This document shows positions 1 to 6,276 of a stretch of DNA of 6,668 bases, one piece after another. The translations under genes and the position numbers were made by a program. Source of the stretch: Bacillota bacterium (GTDB lineage: Bacteria; Bacillota; Clostridia; Oscillospirales; Acutalibacteraceae); the NCBI GenBank assembly GCA_023397245.1, contig JAEWUH010000149.1, forward strand, positions 1-6,668, given 5' to 3'. Below the pieces are notes generated by a model. That model was not told where the DNA came from, did not search any database, and saw nothing but the letters and a program-made list of their open reading frames with translations. Within the stretch, counting starts at the first letter, position 1. The number at the start of each line of letters is the position of its first letter.

Positions 1-300
1 CCGTTCATCCGCAATATTTCCTGCAATTACAGCTACACTCTGCATTATCCCTGCCGGTTTTTGGAGCATGAGTTTCTGCTTGATAAAAAGACCCGGGAAA
101 ACTGGGGAATCCACGTCAAGCTGTTCACTCCTATCACCAACAGTGCGTGTGTGCCGGACGGAAAGGATAACGCGAGGAACACCGGTACGGCCGATTCGCA
201 GCATATCACCTTCTATGACTGGGCAATGCCCGGTTCAGGGTATTACCGCAATATATTTGAACTGAAATCGAACCGGCGACACGCGGACGGGGAAGATTGA
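1..300 (+). CDS. 3' end of an unrecognised gene (partial)
   Basis: The frame is open from the first base of the window to a TGA at 298-300, giving the last 99 residues of a protein whose start lies outside. I do not recognise the family. The visible part is rich in aromatic residues and Asn (for example YDWAMPGSGYYRNIF near the C terminus) and has a polar, charged tail ending in GED. It shows no membrane segment, no repeat and no obvious catalytic motif. GC content resembles the downstream MORN gene rather than the AT-rich spacer, which supports real coding. No terminator hairpin follows; an A/T-rich spacer of about 90 bases separates it from the next gene on the same strand, so it could belong to the same locus. 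An internal TTG (61) or ATG (68, other frame) is unlikely to be a start because the frame continues upstream without a stop. Confidence 0.7.
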   Translation, partial: PFIRNISCNYSYTLHYPCRFLEHEFLLDKKTRENWGIHVKLFTPITNSACVPDGKDNARNTGTADSQHITFYDWAMPGSGYYRNIFELKSNRRHADGED

Positions 301-302
301 CC

Positions 303-390
303 GGCGAATAATCTTTTCCATATATAATATTGTAATTTAGCGATAATATAGTAATATATAATGTAGTACATAAATTAGCATATATAATAG
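303..390 (+). promoter_or_regulatory. A/T-rich spacer with three TATATAAT copies; probable promoter region of the MORN-MBL unit
   Basis: Only about one base in six is G or C here, in sharp contrast to both flanks. TATATAAT occurs exactly at 321-328, 355-362 and 381-388, and the first and third copies share an 11-base block (319-329 and 379-389). Each contains a perfect -10 hexamer (TATAAT at 323, 357 and 383). The -35 partners are weak: TTGACC at 297-302 lies 18 bases before TATATA at 321, and TTGTAA at 330-335 lies 19 bases before TATATA at 355. A promoter is likely somewhere here, but the sequence does not decide which copy is used. Confidence 0.45.
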
Positions 391-500
391 AAAGGGGGGC
401 TGCCGTTACGCAGCAGGATGATTCCCGAAATCCGGCGATTCTGTCGGTTTGCTACAAGCCTTATGACGGCGCCGCCCAAAGCGGAAACCTGTTCGCTCAG
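391..500 (+). other. Strong ribosome binding site and probable 5' coding extension of the MORN gene (GTT at the expected start)
   Basis: AAAGGGGGG at 391-399 is a strong Shine-Dalgarno-like run exactly where the sequence switches from A/T-rich spacer to GC-rich, coding-like DNA. The frame of the MORN gene is open from 336 onward, and the segment from 405 reads as plausible protein (VTQQDDSRNPAILSV, then CYKPYDGAAQSGNLFAQ). No ATG, GTG or TTG occurs in this frame between 336 and 501. The codon at the ideal distance from the Shine-Dalgarno run, at 405, is GTT. GTG at 501 has no ribosome binding site. Either initiation is non-standard, or a start codon has been lost by mutation or sequence error, or the gene really begins at 501. 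If 405 is the start, the product has 461 residues. Confidence 0.5.
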
Positions 501-1790
501 GTGCGGCGCAGGTTTCTCAGCACCTCCCGGCGGACTTCCCGCAAGGTGAAGAGCTTTACGGATGGAACGGAGGCCGATATCCGCTATAAAATAAGCCGAG
601 GCTCCTTTCGATGGCTGAAAAAATGCGGGAAAACCGTACTGCAGAAGGCCTACCGGCAAAAGGGCGGATACTTTATCGTCACAAGGAATATGGTCGGGGA
701 AACGGTCAGCAAAGCGCGTTACGGCGCTGACCACCGCTGGCTGCAGACCGCCTATTATTCAGGAAATACCGCAAGACCGTCGGCGCTGCTGAAACAGGAG
801 CAGGGAGGCGGGCTTGTTTTATTGCGTTATAACCCGGAAAAGCAGAAATATAGCAGGAGTGTTCTGGAACCCTGCCCGGCGGAGCAGGGAACAGCCGGGC
901 AGAGCCTTGTAAATGCCGTTGCCGGGGAACCTCCGGTTTTCTGTGAGACCGACGCCGGCAGTTTTTATTATTGTCTGCCCACGGAAAAAGAAAGCCGCCT
1001 TGCCGCGCAGAATGACCTCCGTCTCGGCGGCCGCAGCGTTCAGCCGGATTGGCCGGGGGAGAAAGAGCTTCCGGTCAATTTCAATTATATTGCAAATGAT
1101 AAACCGGCCGTCCCCGAACCCGAGCAGCCGGAAATCCGGCAGCCTGAACCGGTTCCGCAGGCAGCCGCGGATACGCAGAAATCCGATTATGCCGCGGACC
1201 TGGAAATCTTCAGCACGGAAGAGCCGCAGGATAAGCCCACAAAATATGCGGTCGCATCCAAAGGCCTCGGCGGCCGGGCGCAGATCAGCGAAAAAATCGC
1301 CCCGCATACGGAGCGCGCGGCAAAGCGCATCGTTATCAGCGCGGAGGAGAGCTACCTTTATTTTGGAAAAATGATTGACGGCCTGCGCGAGGGACGCGGG
1401 CGCACCCAGATGCAAAACGGCTGCACGGCCTACGAGGGCGGCTACCGGAACGATAAGCGCGACGGATTCGGCGTTTACTATTATAAATCGGGAAAAGTCT
1501 GCTATGTGGGCGGATGGAAGGAAAACCGGCGCGACGGCGCGGGCGTTTCCTACAGCTCCCGGGACGGTTCCATTTTCGTCGGAAAATGGAAGGACAACAT
1601 CCCCACCGGTATCGGAACGGCGTTTGACGCCCACGGCAACCTGATTTATACCGGGGAATGGAAAGACGGCAAACGCCACGGGCACGGAACCGAATATAAG
1701 AACGGAAAAATCGTATTCAGCGGCGAATTCCGCGAGGACCGTTATTATACCGGGTATCGGCAGGTGGAGCCGCCGAAAACAACACAGTAA
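501..1790 (+). CDS. MORN-repeat protein with novel N-terminal region
   Basis: From the first standard start (GTG at 501) the product has 429 residues; it probably begins about 32 codons earlier (see 391-500). There is no signal peptide or membrane segment, so it is likely cytosolic. The N-terminal part is strongly basic (Arg/Lys-rich over the first 40 residues) and of unrecognised fold. Residues about 201-225 form a Pro/Glu-rich linker. From residue about 285 (base 1353) to near the end there are about six MORN-like repeats of 22-25 residues, with cores such as YEGGYRNDKRDGFGVYY, VGGWKENRRDGAGVSY and YTGEWKDGKRHGHGTEY; the first and last are degenerate. MORN repeats form elongated beta-hairpin ladders that generally serve as scaffolds binding proteins or lipids, so the C-terminal half is probably a binding or scaffold module. 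The next gene, an MBL-fold protein, follows 36 bases later on the same strand and is probably co-transcribed. The specific function is unknown. Confidence 0.88.
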   Translation: MRRRFLSTSRRTSRKVKSFTDGTEADIRYKISRGSFRWLKKCGKTVLQKAYRQKGGYFIVTRNMVGETVSKARYGADHRWLQTAYYSGNTARPSALLKQEQGGGLVLLRYNPEKQKYSRSVLEPCPAEQGTAGQSLVNAVAGEPPVFCETDAGSFYYCLPTEKESRLAAQNDLRLGGRSVQPDWPGEKELPVNFNYIANDKPAVPEPEQPEIRQPEPVPQAAADTQKSDYAADLEIFSTEEPQDKPTKYAVASKGLGGRAQISEKIAPHTERAAKRIVISAEESYLYFGKMIDGLREGRGRTQMQNGCTAYEGGYRNDKRDGFGVYYYKSGKVCYVGGWKENRRDGAGVSYSSRDGSIFVGKWKDNIPTGIGTAFDAHGNLIYTGEWKDGKRHGHGTEYKNGKIVFSGEFREDRYYTGYRQVEPPKTTQ

Positions 1791-1826
1791 GAAAATCAGG
1801 AAACAGATTTTTGGAGGGCTGCAAGA

Positions 1827-3125
1827 ATGCAGTGGGTAGAAGTACATAATGTGGAATACGGCGAATGTATTGTGATGGGCGGAGCGCACCGCGATATCCT
1901 GATGGTGGACTGCGGCAGCGTCAACCAGAAAATCCGCGAGGGCGACCTTGCGTTTTCTTCTTATGTCGATCCCACGGTGATCGAGCGTTATTCCGGCTGC
2001 GTTTCCCGCAGCTTCCTGCTTACCCACTATCACCGTGACCATCTCTGCGGATTCCGCCAGCTTCTGAACGCGGATCCGCATTATTTTAACCGAATATTTT
2101 TACCCGCGGCTTCCTGCGACCGACGCGGACGCCCGCTGCTGGTCGAATTCGCTCTGTTTGTTTATGTATTTTTAAACCGGCAGAGCGATTTTTCACAGGG
2201 AAATGTAAGCGCGCTTAAAATTTTTGAGCGTACCGCGAAAATTGCCGGTTCGGATCGGATTTTCGCGCTGAAGGCAGGGGACAGCTTCCTGTTTGACGGC
2301 GTAACCTATGACGTCCTCTGGCCGGCGGCGGAGGACTTTCCGTTCTCCGATTTATTCGCTGAAGCGGTGGAAAATCTGAACATCTGCCTTTCCTCGCCCT
2401 TCCTTCCCGCAATCACCGGGCAGTTTATGCGCTTAAAGGAGCGGTTCTGCAATGCTTATGTCGCAGCCTGCAAAACTGCGCCGCTTGAGCAGGCCAATAT
2501 CGACCGTACCGCCGGAATACTGGAAGAGATCGAGCAGCTGATTCCGCAGCTCCTCCTGCTTCCCGCCGCCGCGGATATCGCGGAGATTCTCAGCCGCCAG
2601 ACGACCTCGGCCGCCTATTCCGAGCAGCTGAACGCCGCAGGCGTCATCTTTCAGAACCGCCGCACAAGCGAGGCAAGCCTGAACGATATCCTGATGACGG
2701 GCGACGCCGCGCCGGAGAGCATGGACGCGGTCGCCGGGCAGCTTTACGATCATTATTACATTATAAAGGCGCCGCACCACGGCACCGCAAGCTCATGGAG
2801 CCATCTGTTTGCGGAGATCAGCGCGGCTCATATCATCATCAGCAACGGCGATTATAAGCAGGGCGGTATGATTGCGCCGGAGTATGCGGAGTTGCCGGCG
2901 ATCAAGCACTGCACCAACCGCGCCGCCTGCGCGTGGTATCAGGGCAGCGGCTGCTCCTGCAACCGCATGGCCTGTTGCTACGAGCTTCCCGGACGTCCCG
3001 GAATCACGATAAAATGCCCGTACTGCCGGAGCGGTTCCGGCCCTTCCCCCTGTGGCATATACATCGTTTCCTCCTTCGGGGAACGCTCCTGCCTCTGCGA
3101 TGAAAAACCCGTGAATATCAACTGA
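1827..3125 (+). CDS. Soluble ComEC/Rec2-type metallo-beta-lactamase-fold hydrolase with Cys-rich tail
   Basis: The product has 432 residues. The ATG at 1827 is preceded by GGAGGG (1813-1818) at 8 bases spacing. Motifs appear in ComEC-like MBL order: LMVDCGS (about 25-31), the metal site THYHRDH with H67, H69, D71 and H72, VLWP (163-166), LMTGD with D293, KAPHHG with H317 and H318, and ISNGD near 342. All main metal-ligand motifs are intact, so a dinuclear zinc-type hydrolase (nuclease or phosphodiesterase-like) is the natural expectation for the fold; the substrate is not shown. Unlike ComEC it has no membrane segments or signal peptide and should be cytosolic. Two additions are unusual: a mainly helical insert between about residues 172 and 275, and a C-terminal tail (362-424) with 11 cysteines including CSC, CC, CPYC and CLC, which may bind zinc. 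It is probably in one operon with the MORN gene. No clear intrinsic terminator follows. Confidence 0.93.
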   Translation: MQWVEVHNVEYGECIVMGGAHRDILMVDCGSVNQKIREGDLAFSSYVDPTVIERYSGCVSRSFLLTHYHRDHLCGFRQLLNADPHYFNRIFLPAASCDRRGRPLLVEFALFVYVFLNRQSDFSQGNVSALKIFERTAKIAGSDRIFALKAGDSFLFDGVTYDVLWPAAEDFPFSDLFAEAVENLNICLSSPFLPAITGQFMRLKERFCNAYVAACKTAPLEQANIDRTAGILEEIEQLIPQLLLLPAAADIAEILSRQTTSAAYSEQLNAAGVIFQNRRTSEASLNDILMTGDAAPESMDAVAGQLYDHYYIIKAPHHGTASSWSHLFAEISAAHIIISNGDYKQGGMIAPEYAELPAIKHCTNRAACAWYQGSGCSCNRMACCYELPGRPGITIKCPYCRSGSGPSPCGIYIVSSFGERSCLCDEKPVNIN

Positions 3126-3161
3126 ATATTTGCCGCTCGTTTGGAAATGATACCAGATTAT

Positions 3162-3205
3162 GGGCAGGAATTTTCCCTACCCTTACTCCGCTAGGAATTC
3201 CTACC
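3162..3205. repeat. Two related inverted/direct repeat elements, possible operator
   Basis: TAGGAATTCCTA at 3192-3203 is a perfect 12-base palindrome. Just upstream, 3162-3182 forms an imperfect inverted repeat (GGGCAGGAA opposite TTCCCTACCC with a 3-base loop and two mismatches). The two also match as direct repeats: AGGAATTTTCCCTACC at 3166-3181 and AGGAATTCCTACC at 3193-3205, 27 bases apart. They lie about 85-130 bases upstream of the -35 box at 3290, so a regulator-binding role is possible. The upstream hairpin lacks a T-tract, so it is not a convincing terminator for the MBL gene. Confidence 0.35.
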
Positions 3206-3289
3206 ACATATTATGAAAATAATGGCCAGAGAACTGGAAAATTTGAACTGTTTGTCTATATTTTATTAAAAATAATATCCAATATCTAC

Positions 3290-3318
3290 TTGACATTAAT
3301 AACCAAATATCTTATAAT
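3290..3318 (+). promoter_or_regulatory. Consensus sigma-A promoter of the S-layer-like gene
   Basis: TTGACA at 3290-3295 and TATAAT at 3313-3318 are both perfect matches, separated by the optimal 17 bases. The DNA just upstream (about 3258-3287) is very A/T-rich and could act as an UP element. Transcription should start near 3325, giving a leader of about 178 nt before the start codon at 3503. Such a perfect promoter fits a highly expressed surface protein. Confidence 0.9.
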
Positions 3319-3334
3319 CCAATTAAACATATAA

Positions 3335-3421
3335 ATGGTGTATGTAGCTGCGGCATTGCCGGGGCTCTTGGTGCAGGCTTTTGTTACATCGCCATTGCGA
3401 GTCAATGGGAGATTCTATTAA
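3335..3421 (+). CDS. Possible 28-codon upstream open reading frame in the leader
   Basis: An ATG about 10 bases after the predicted transcription start opens a frame of 28 codons ending with TAA at 3419-3421. The predicted peptide starts MVYVAAALPGLLVQAF and is hydrophobic at its N-terminal half. It has no Shine-Dalgarno sequence, so it would need near-leaderless initiation. Its ATG and stop lie inside the closing helix proposed for the leader, so folding and translation would exclude each other. It may well be a chance frame. Confidence 0.15.
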   Translation: MVYVAAALPGLLVQAFVTSPLRVNGRFY

Positions 3422-3428
3422 CACCCAT
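3335..3428 (+). ncRNA. Candidate structured 5' leader RNA
   Basis: Hand folding gives a closed domain in the long untranslated leader. AUGGUGU (3335-3341) pairs with ACACCCAU (3421-3428, one bulged C) as a closing helix. Inside it are a hairpin at 3346-3366 (AGCU, one mismatch, CGGC, loop AUU, GCCG, mismatch, GGCU) and a hairpin at 3392-3408 (CCAUUG, loop CGAGU, CAAUGG). CGCCAU at 3390-3395 can instead pair with AUGGCG at 3427-3432, which would break the second hairpin and the base of the closing helix. I cannot match it to a known riboswitch class. No T-tract or Shine-Dalgarno sequestering strand is visible, so it could stabilise the mRNA as easily as regulate it. The existence of the leader is well supported; its fold is tentative. 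Confidence 0.35.
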
Positions 3429-3502
3429 GGCGAACATGTATGTTAAATTCTCATAGCACACGCAAATACGCACAACGAACTATTTTAAGGAGGACAAAAA
3501 GG

Positions 3503-6196
3503 ATGAAAAAAATCACAGGAAAAGTTGTTTCTCTTGTGCTTGCTTTAGCACTCGTAGTAACAAGCTTTTCAAGCAGCTTCGCTTTCGCGTCTACTAAGAC
3601 CGTAAGCGGCACAGTTTCTGACACAAAGAACGATGATAAAATCGTTCTTGTCAACGGCGACTCAACCAACAATAAGCTTGTGGACTTAATAGCATGGACC
3701 CAAGCGGAACTTGACACCAAAGAGCATGATAATGATGTTAGTGATGTTAAGATTTCTTCTATATCCCATGTTTCCGGTACTGCACTTGTAAAGTGGAATA
3801 TCGACAGCGACACTGGCATAGCAGACCTTACCTTAAAGAATACGGATAAATCCGGTAAGGAAGTTATTTCTGTCCTGTACAAAGGTACACGTCAGGATAG
3901 TGACGGCAACGATGTTACCGTTAAGGCTTCCAAAGAGTTTACGGTTTATGTTCTTGACAAAGACGACCTTGTAATTGCCAAAACCGGATGGAAGGATTCC
4001 GGCAAAGCTCCGGACGATCTGGACACTCTGGCTAAGAACAAAGGCGCAAACGAAGATTTCAATGTTTATCGTGTAGGAACCTACGGCAAGGCTAACGGCA
4101 ACAACGGTAGTGCTAAGGCTGTTTACACTCCTGTTCAAGTTACTACAGATGATAAAAATCTTACCGGTGCTGAGGCTTATGTTAATGTTTCCGATGATGT
4201 TGTTACCTTAACTGGAACAACAACTTTGAATGCAGAGGTTAATAAGAACACTTCCGCCAAAAACCTGACAATCACTGCAAAGAAGATTGTTGACGGTAAA
4301 GTATCTGGTAAATCCGATGACAAATTCACTTGCAAGACGAAGATTGATAAGAAAATTAATCTTGCAGACGCAGAAGTTGGTTTTACCGGCGGCGATTTAA
4401 CCATTAAGAAGGTCGACGGCGATACAAAGGCATTTGGCGCTGGTATAAAGGATTCCGGCTACACCGTAAAGGATGCAGAAGTTGTTCTCCCTGCTGGCAC
4501 TAAGAAAGTTACTGTAGAGGGCGGTTCAATTGCAAAACTGTCCGGTGAAGCTACAGCAATCGATGTTGGTGCAGCTACCATTTCTAATGGTATTAAAGTT
4601 GCTCTGCTTGGTGGAAAGATTTCTGTAAACGATGAAAAAGCTAAGGTCGGCGACATCACGCTGAAAGATTCTTCTACTGGTACACCTATTATCGAAGTTT
4701 CCAATGGTAAAGTTGGTGCGATTAAGACTACCGATTGGGATGCTACTGATATTACCATTTACGCTGGTAGCGTAGGAACTATTGAATCCGATAAAGCTAT
4801 CACTCTTGATGCCAACAATGATGACACCGCAATTGTAACCGGCAAGATTACTGCTCCTGGTGTAACTGTGAAAGCAGATTCTTCTAAGGTTACTTTCAAT
4901 GGTTTCAAAGCCAATGCGAATAGCGGGACAGTAGAGTTTACAGGCGATAAGGCTGTTTCTACCGGCTCAATGGATCTTGATTATCGTAGTACTGAGGTAG
5001 CATTTGGTAATAATTCCGATAAATTTGTTGCCACAGTTGCTGCTCCTGTAAATGCAAAGAACGGTAAAATCACCACAGAAAATGAGGACACTAATGTTAC
5101 TGTAACCGGTGACGTAACTGTTGATACAATTTCTGTTGGCAGTGATTCCGATATCGCTTTCACCGGTGCTGTTAAGACAAAAGATGTTGACGGCGATGGT
5201 GCATTAACGATTGTTCCTGGTAAGCTCTATATCACCGGAAGCGCATCTTCCGCAACATTGAAGCTTTCCAGCAACTTTGCGGTTGGCACAGTTGTTTTCA
5301 AGTCTGATTCCGACACCGTAAGCGAAGACGATTTCACAACCTTTGGCTTTACCCTTGATAAGAGCACAGGCAACAGTGTTGATACATTCAAAGTAAAGAC
5401 ACTTAGCTTTGCTGGCCTCCAGATCAACAAGACAACTACTAAGATTGCTAAGGGCTATTCCGAGACCTTTACTGCAACTGCTTATCCGACCGGAACAACT
5501 GCTCCGACCGGCTCTGTAATTAAGTGGGCTCTTGACGGCAGCGATCAAGTATTTGCTCTTACTTCTACTGGCAACACCGCAACTGTTAAAGTTGTAAACT
5601 ACGACACCACATTCTCTTCCGAGAATACGGGTACCGTATCTGCAACTCTTCAGGATGCTGACGGTTATGATCTTGATGATTATTCCGCTGGAAAAGTTAC
5701 TGTAACTGCTCTTGCAGTTCCGGAAGCTACTTCTGATACGACCTCTGCTCTCTCCGTTGGTAAGGGCGCAAGCTACACCATGAAGGTTACTTCCGCTACT
5801 CAGCCGACCGTAACAACCGGTTCCGCTGGTGTGTTCTCTGTAGCACTTGCTTCCAAGAACGGAAACAACTACTTCTTCAAACTCACTGCTATCGGTGATG
5901 CCGGTAAGGCAACAGGCGTATACCTCAACGGTGCTAAGATCTTTGTTGCAACTGTAAAGGCTTTTGCTTTCACAAGCGATACAACAAAGGCAACAACCGT
6001 TAAGGGTGCTTACACCTTCAAGATCACAGCGGATGCTACACCGACAGTTTCTGTTGGCTCTGCAGCATTCAAACTCACATTCGTTTCCAAGAATGGAAAT
6101 GCTTATCTTTACAAAATTACCTCTGCTGGTAAAGTCGGTGCAGCTGCTGGCATTTATGTCAATGGCTCCAAGGTTTTCGTAGCAACAGTTGGCTAA
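3503..6196 (+). CDS. Secreted S-layer-like / cell-surface protein with Big-type Ig domain and C-terminal tandem repeats
   Basis: The product has 897 residues. ATG at 3503 is chosen because AAGGAGGA (3487-3494) sits 8 bases upstream and the protein then opens with a classical signal peptide: KK, a hydrophobic core (about 8-20), then SFAFA, with cleavage probably after A29. The earlier in-frame ATG at 3440 would put 21 basic residues before it. The mature protein is rich in Thr, Ser, Asp, Lys, Gly and Val, with a single Cys (C277), typical of self-assembling surface layers. Residues about 30-165 and 195-285 look like beta-sandwich domains; 286-633 is a long series of short beta-strands (VTV, ITL, VEF patterns) suggestive of a beta-helix or stacked strands. 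Residues about 634-737 resemble a bacterial Ig-like (Big_2) domain. Two tandem repeats follow at 744-819 and 825-897. No SLH, LPXTG or CWB2 module is seen, so the anchoring mode is unclear. A consensus promoter, strong ribosome binding site and strong terminator indicate high expression as a single gene. Confidence 0.92.
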   Translation: MKKITGKVVSLVLALALVVTSFSSSFAFASTKTVSGTVSDTKNDDKIVLVNGDSTNNKLVDLIAWTQAELDTKEHDNDVSDVKISSISHVSGTALVKWNIDSDTGIADLTLKNTDKSGKEVISVLYKGTRQDSDGNDVTVKASKEFTVYVLDKDDLVIAKTGWKDSGKAPDDLDTLAKNKGANEDFNVYRVGTYGKANGNNGSAKAVYTPVQVTTDDKNLTGAEAYVNVSDDVVTLTGTTTLNAEVNKNTSAKNLTITAKKIVDGKVSGKSDDKFTCKTKIDKKINLADAEVGFTGGDLTIKKVDGDTKAFGAGIKDSGYTVKDAEVVLPAGTKKVTVEGGSIAKLSGEATAIDVGAATISNGIKVALLGGKISVNDEKAKVGDITLKDSSTGTPIIEVSNGKVGAIKTTDWDATDITIYAGSVGTIESDKAITLDANNDDTAIVTGKITAPGVTVKADSSKVTFNGFKANANSGTVEFTGDKAVSTGSMDLDYRSTEVAFGNNSDKFVATVAAPVNAKNGKITTENEDTNVTVTGDVTVDTISVGSDSDIAFTGAVKTKDVDGDGALTIVPGKLYITGSASSATLKLSSNFAVGTVVFKSDSDTVSEDDFTTFGFTLDKSTGNSVDTFKVKTLSFAGLQINKTTTKIAKGYSETFTATAYPTGTTAPTGSVIKWALDGSDQVFALTSTGNTATVKVVNYDTTFSSENTGTVSATLQDADGYDLDDYSAGKVTVTALAVPEATSDTTSALSVGKGASYTMKVTSATQPTVTTGSAGVFSVALASKNGNNYFFKLTAIGDAGKATGVYLNGAKIFVATVKAFAFTSDTTKATTVKGAYTFKITADATPTVSVGSAAFKLTFVSKNGNAYLYKITSAGKVGAAAGIYVNGSKVFVATVG
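5732..6193 (+). repeat. Two tandem C-terminal protein repeats of about 75 residues
   Basis: Repeat 1 (5732-5959, residues 744-819) and repeat 2 (5975-6193, residues 825-897) both start SDTT, share a central SKNGN-x-Y block, and end Y-x-NG-x-K-x-FVATV. By hand alignment about 41 of 73 positions are identical. They run to the very C terminus of the protein, where surface proteins often carry an anchoring or assembly module. I do not recognise the domain. Confidence 0.85.
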
Positions 6197-6276
6197 TGTT
6201 TGTAAAACAAAGCACAGCAAAGTTCTTTAATCAAATTATTACTATCTCAACAAAATAAGTATAGTTGTATTTGCGT

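Noticed and set aside
418..549. ATG at 418 as the start of the MORN gene
   Set aside because: It is in a different frame and stops after 43 codons; the coding-like frame is the one read from 405.
913..1374. Alternative + strand frame inside the MORN gene, Arg/Ser/Pro-rich
   Set aside because: The composition is typical of an out-of-frame reading. The main frame continues through it into recognisable MORN repeats.
819..2081. Antisense 420-codon open frame opposite the MORN and MBL genes
   Set aside because: Long antisense frames are expected in GC-rich coding DNA. It spans two genes that have clear domains and ribosome binding sites on the + strand, and the peptide has no recognisable motif.
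3162..3182. Intrinsic terminator for the MBL gene
   Set aside because: The stem has two mismatches and is followed by ACTCCG rather than a T-tract.
3440..3502. Earlier in-frame ATG for the surface protein
   Set aside because: It would add 21 polar and basic residues before a classical signal peptide and has no Shine-Dalgarno sequence. The strong AAGGAGGA lies inside it and correctly positions the ATG at 3503.
3325..3502. Cyclic di-GMP riboswitch in the surface gene leader
   Set aside because: ACGCA-type words near 3459-3477 suggested it, but the conserved GGGCAAACC and GGTGGGACGCAAAGCC-type core segments are absent.
5204..6220. Antisense 338-codon open frame opposite the 3' part of the surface protein gene
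   Set aside because: It is a shadow of the codon use of the sense gene (GTT and ACA-type codons remove stops). The peptide is an implausible Cys/Ser-rich mix without a domain, and no ribosome binding site is seen.
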